NCBI RefSeq assembly: GCF_011927625.1
Contig: NZ_JAATIZ010000005.1
Coordinates: 88,462 to 152,461, forward strand
Length of the DNA stretch: 64,000 nt
DNA from: Paenalcaligenes hominis
Lineage (GTDB): Bacteria; Pseudomonadota; Gammaproteobacteria; Burkholderiales; Burkholderiaceae_B
Direction of reading: 5' to 3'
Shown: positions 63,827 to 64,000 of the stretch, piece after piece
How positions within the stretch are numbered: the stretch's first letter is position 1
How the letters are laid out: each line of letters opens with the position of its first letter
Made by a program: the position numbers and the translations under genes
The notes under the pieces: model-generated
What the model was told of the DNA's origin: nothing
The model's database searches: none
Seen by the model: only the letters and a program-made list of their open reading frames with translations

Positions 63827-64000
63827 TTGACATCCTCCCCCCCTAAAGGCAGGGGATTCCTACCGCGCCCATTGCAGGCGTAGCGCCTGAACAAGTCGCC
63901 TCGGGGGGTTCCTGCTTCACAGAGGCTGCGTGTTTGGCCCTTGCAGACCTTGCACGGCTAACGTTCTCTCCACAGGCTGCAACGCGGTGTCCCCGCGCCA
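63827..64000 (-). mobile_element. Right end of an IS200/IS605-type (TnpB-encoding) element, continuing beyond the window
   Basis: The sequence TTGACATCCTCCCC...AAAGGCAGGGGATTCCTAC is the characteristic right-end hairpin of IS605/TnpB elements (C-rich/G-rich stem, 63836-63856). It immediately adjoins the tnpB stop. The element boundary is put near 63827 (minus strand ...GGATGTCAA) by analogy. This end also normally carries the guide (omega) RNA scaffold. Confidence 0.7.
63843..63998 (-). CDS. tnpB: TnpB-family RNA-guided nuclease, C-terminal fragment (5' part outside window)
   Basis: The minus-strand frame from 63998 to the TAG at 63845-63843 encodes 51 residues: ARGHRVAACGENVSRARSAR, then AKHAASVKQEPPEA, ending AVGIPCL. 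The ARGH...ACGE...KQEPPEA...GIPxL tail is typical of TnpB (IS605 OrfB) C-termini after the zinc finger. The catalytic RuvC and zinc-finger parts lie beyond the window, so intactness cannot be judged. Confidence 0.7.
   Translation of the reverse strand, partial: ARGHRVAACGENVSRARSARAKHAASVKQEPPEATCSGATPAMGAVGIPCL

Overview
The window looks like the chromosome of a betaproteobacterium of the order Burkholderiales, most likely family Alcaligenaceae with a moderate G+C content. The grounds are the TCA gene order (lpdA-sucB-sucA / maeB / gltA-sdhE-sdhBADC / gntR / mdh / prpC-like / acnB), an earP-efp pair whose EF-P carries Arg32, a DUF2863-type protein, a Bug/TctC binding protein and a sucA leader of the Burkholderiales type. 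Species assignment is inference; no database was searched.

Layout. 1-3743: 3' part of tex, tyrA and a Bug-family binding protein. 3782-11567: a LysR regulator divergent from a five-gene oligopeptide-type ABC transporter operon ending in an M20 peptidase. 11591-14031: trpS and zapE. 14103-33592: a TCA-cycle block (2-oxoglutarate dehydrogenase, malic enzyme, citrate synthase, succinate dehydrogenase, malate dehydrogenase, a methylcitrate-synthase-like enzyme, aconitase B) with a GntR/UTRA regulator in its middle. 33710-36631: DUF2863-like gene, earP, efp. 36693-44012: DUF1178 gene, a Yej-like ABC transporter operon and a membrane-anchored thermonuclease. 44127-46674: DUF423 protein, wrbA, lldD and tRNA-Arg(ACG). 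46937-59337: a stress/osmoprotection island. 59338-60486: a gene-poor AT-rich stretch with a decayed Flp pilin and very small ORFs. 60487-63780: a gamma-carbonic-anhydrase-like protein, small unknown genes, rmuC. 63827-64000: the right end of an IS200/IS605-type element with the last codons of tnpB.

Two regulatory systems stand out. (1) Palindromes built on CTTATATAAG lie in front of sucA/maeB, gntR/mdh and acnB, with a one-mismatch relative in front of the peptide transporter. The GntR protein encoded among them is the obvious candidate binder, so this looks like a local TCA-cycle regulon. The sucA leader also resembles the place and setting of the uncharacterised sucA RNA motif. (2) The stress island encodes its own sigma-54 (RpoN) and a sigma-54 activator that has a GSFTGA loop but no DNA-binding domain. 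Well-formed -24/-12 elements (GG-N10-GC with TTGC- or CTGC-type -12) precede nearly every other transcription unit there: otsA, the KGG-repeat gene (with the SDR and otsB downstream), a BON-domain gene (two in tandem), a DUF3182-like/hydrolase operon, a DUF4142 gene, a disordered secreted protein and, more weakly, an MscS channel. The island would make and degrade or tune trehalose, protect proteins and membranes, and release solutes, under one self-contained sigma-54 switch. I consider this the most interesting system in the window.
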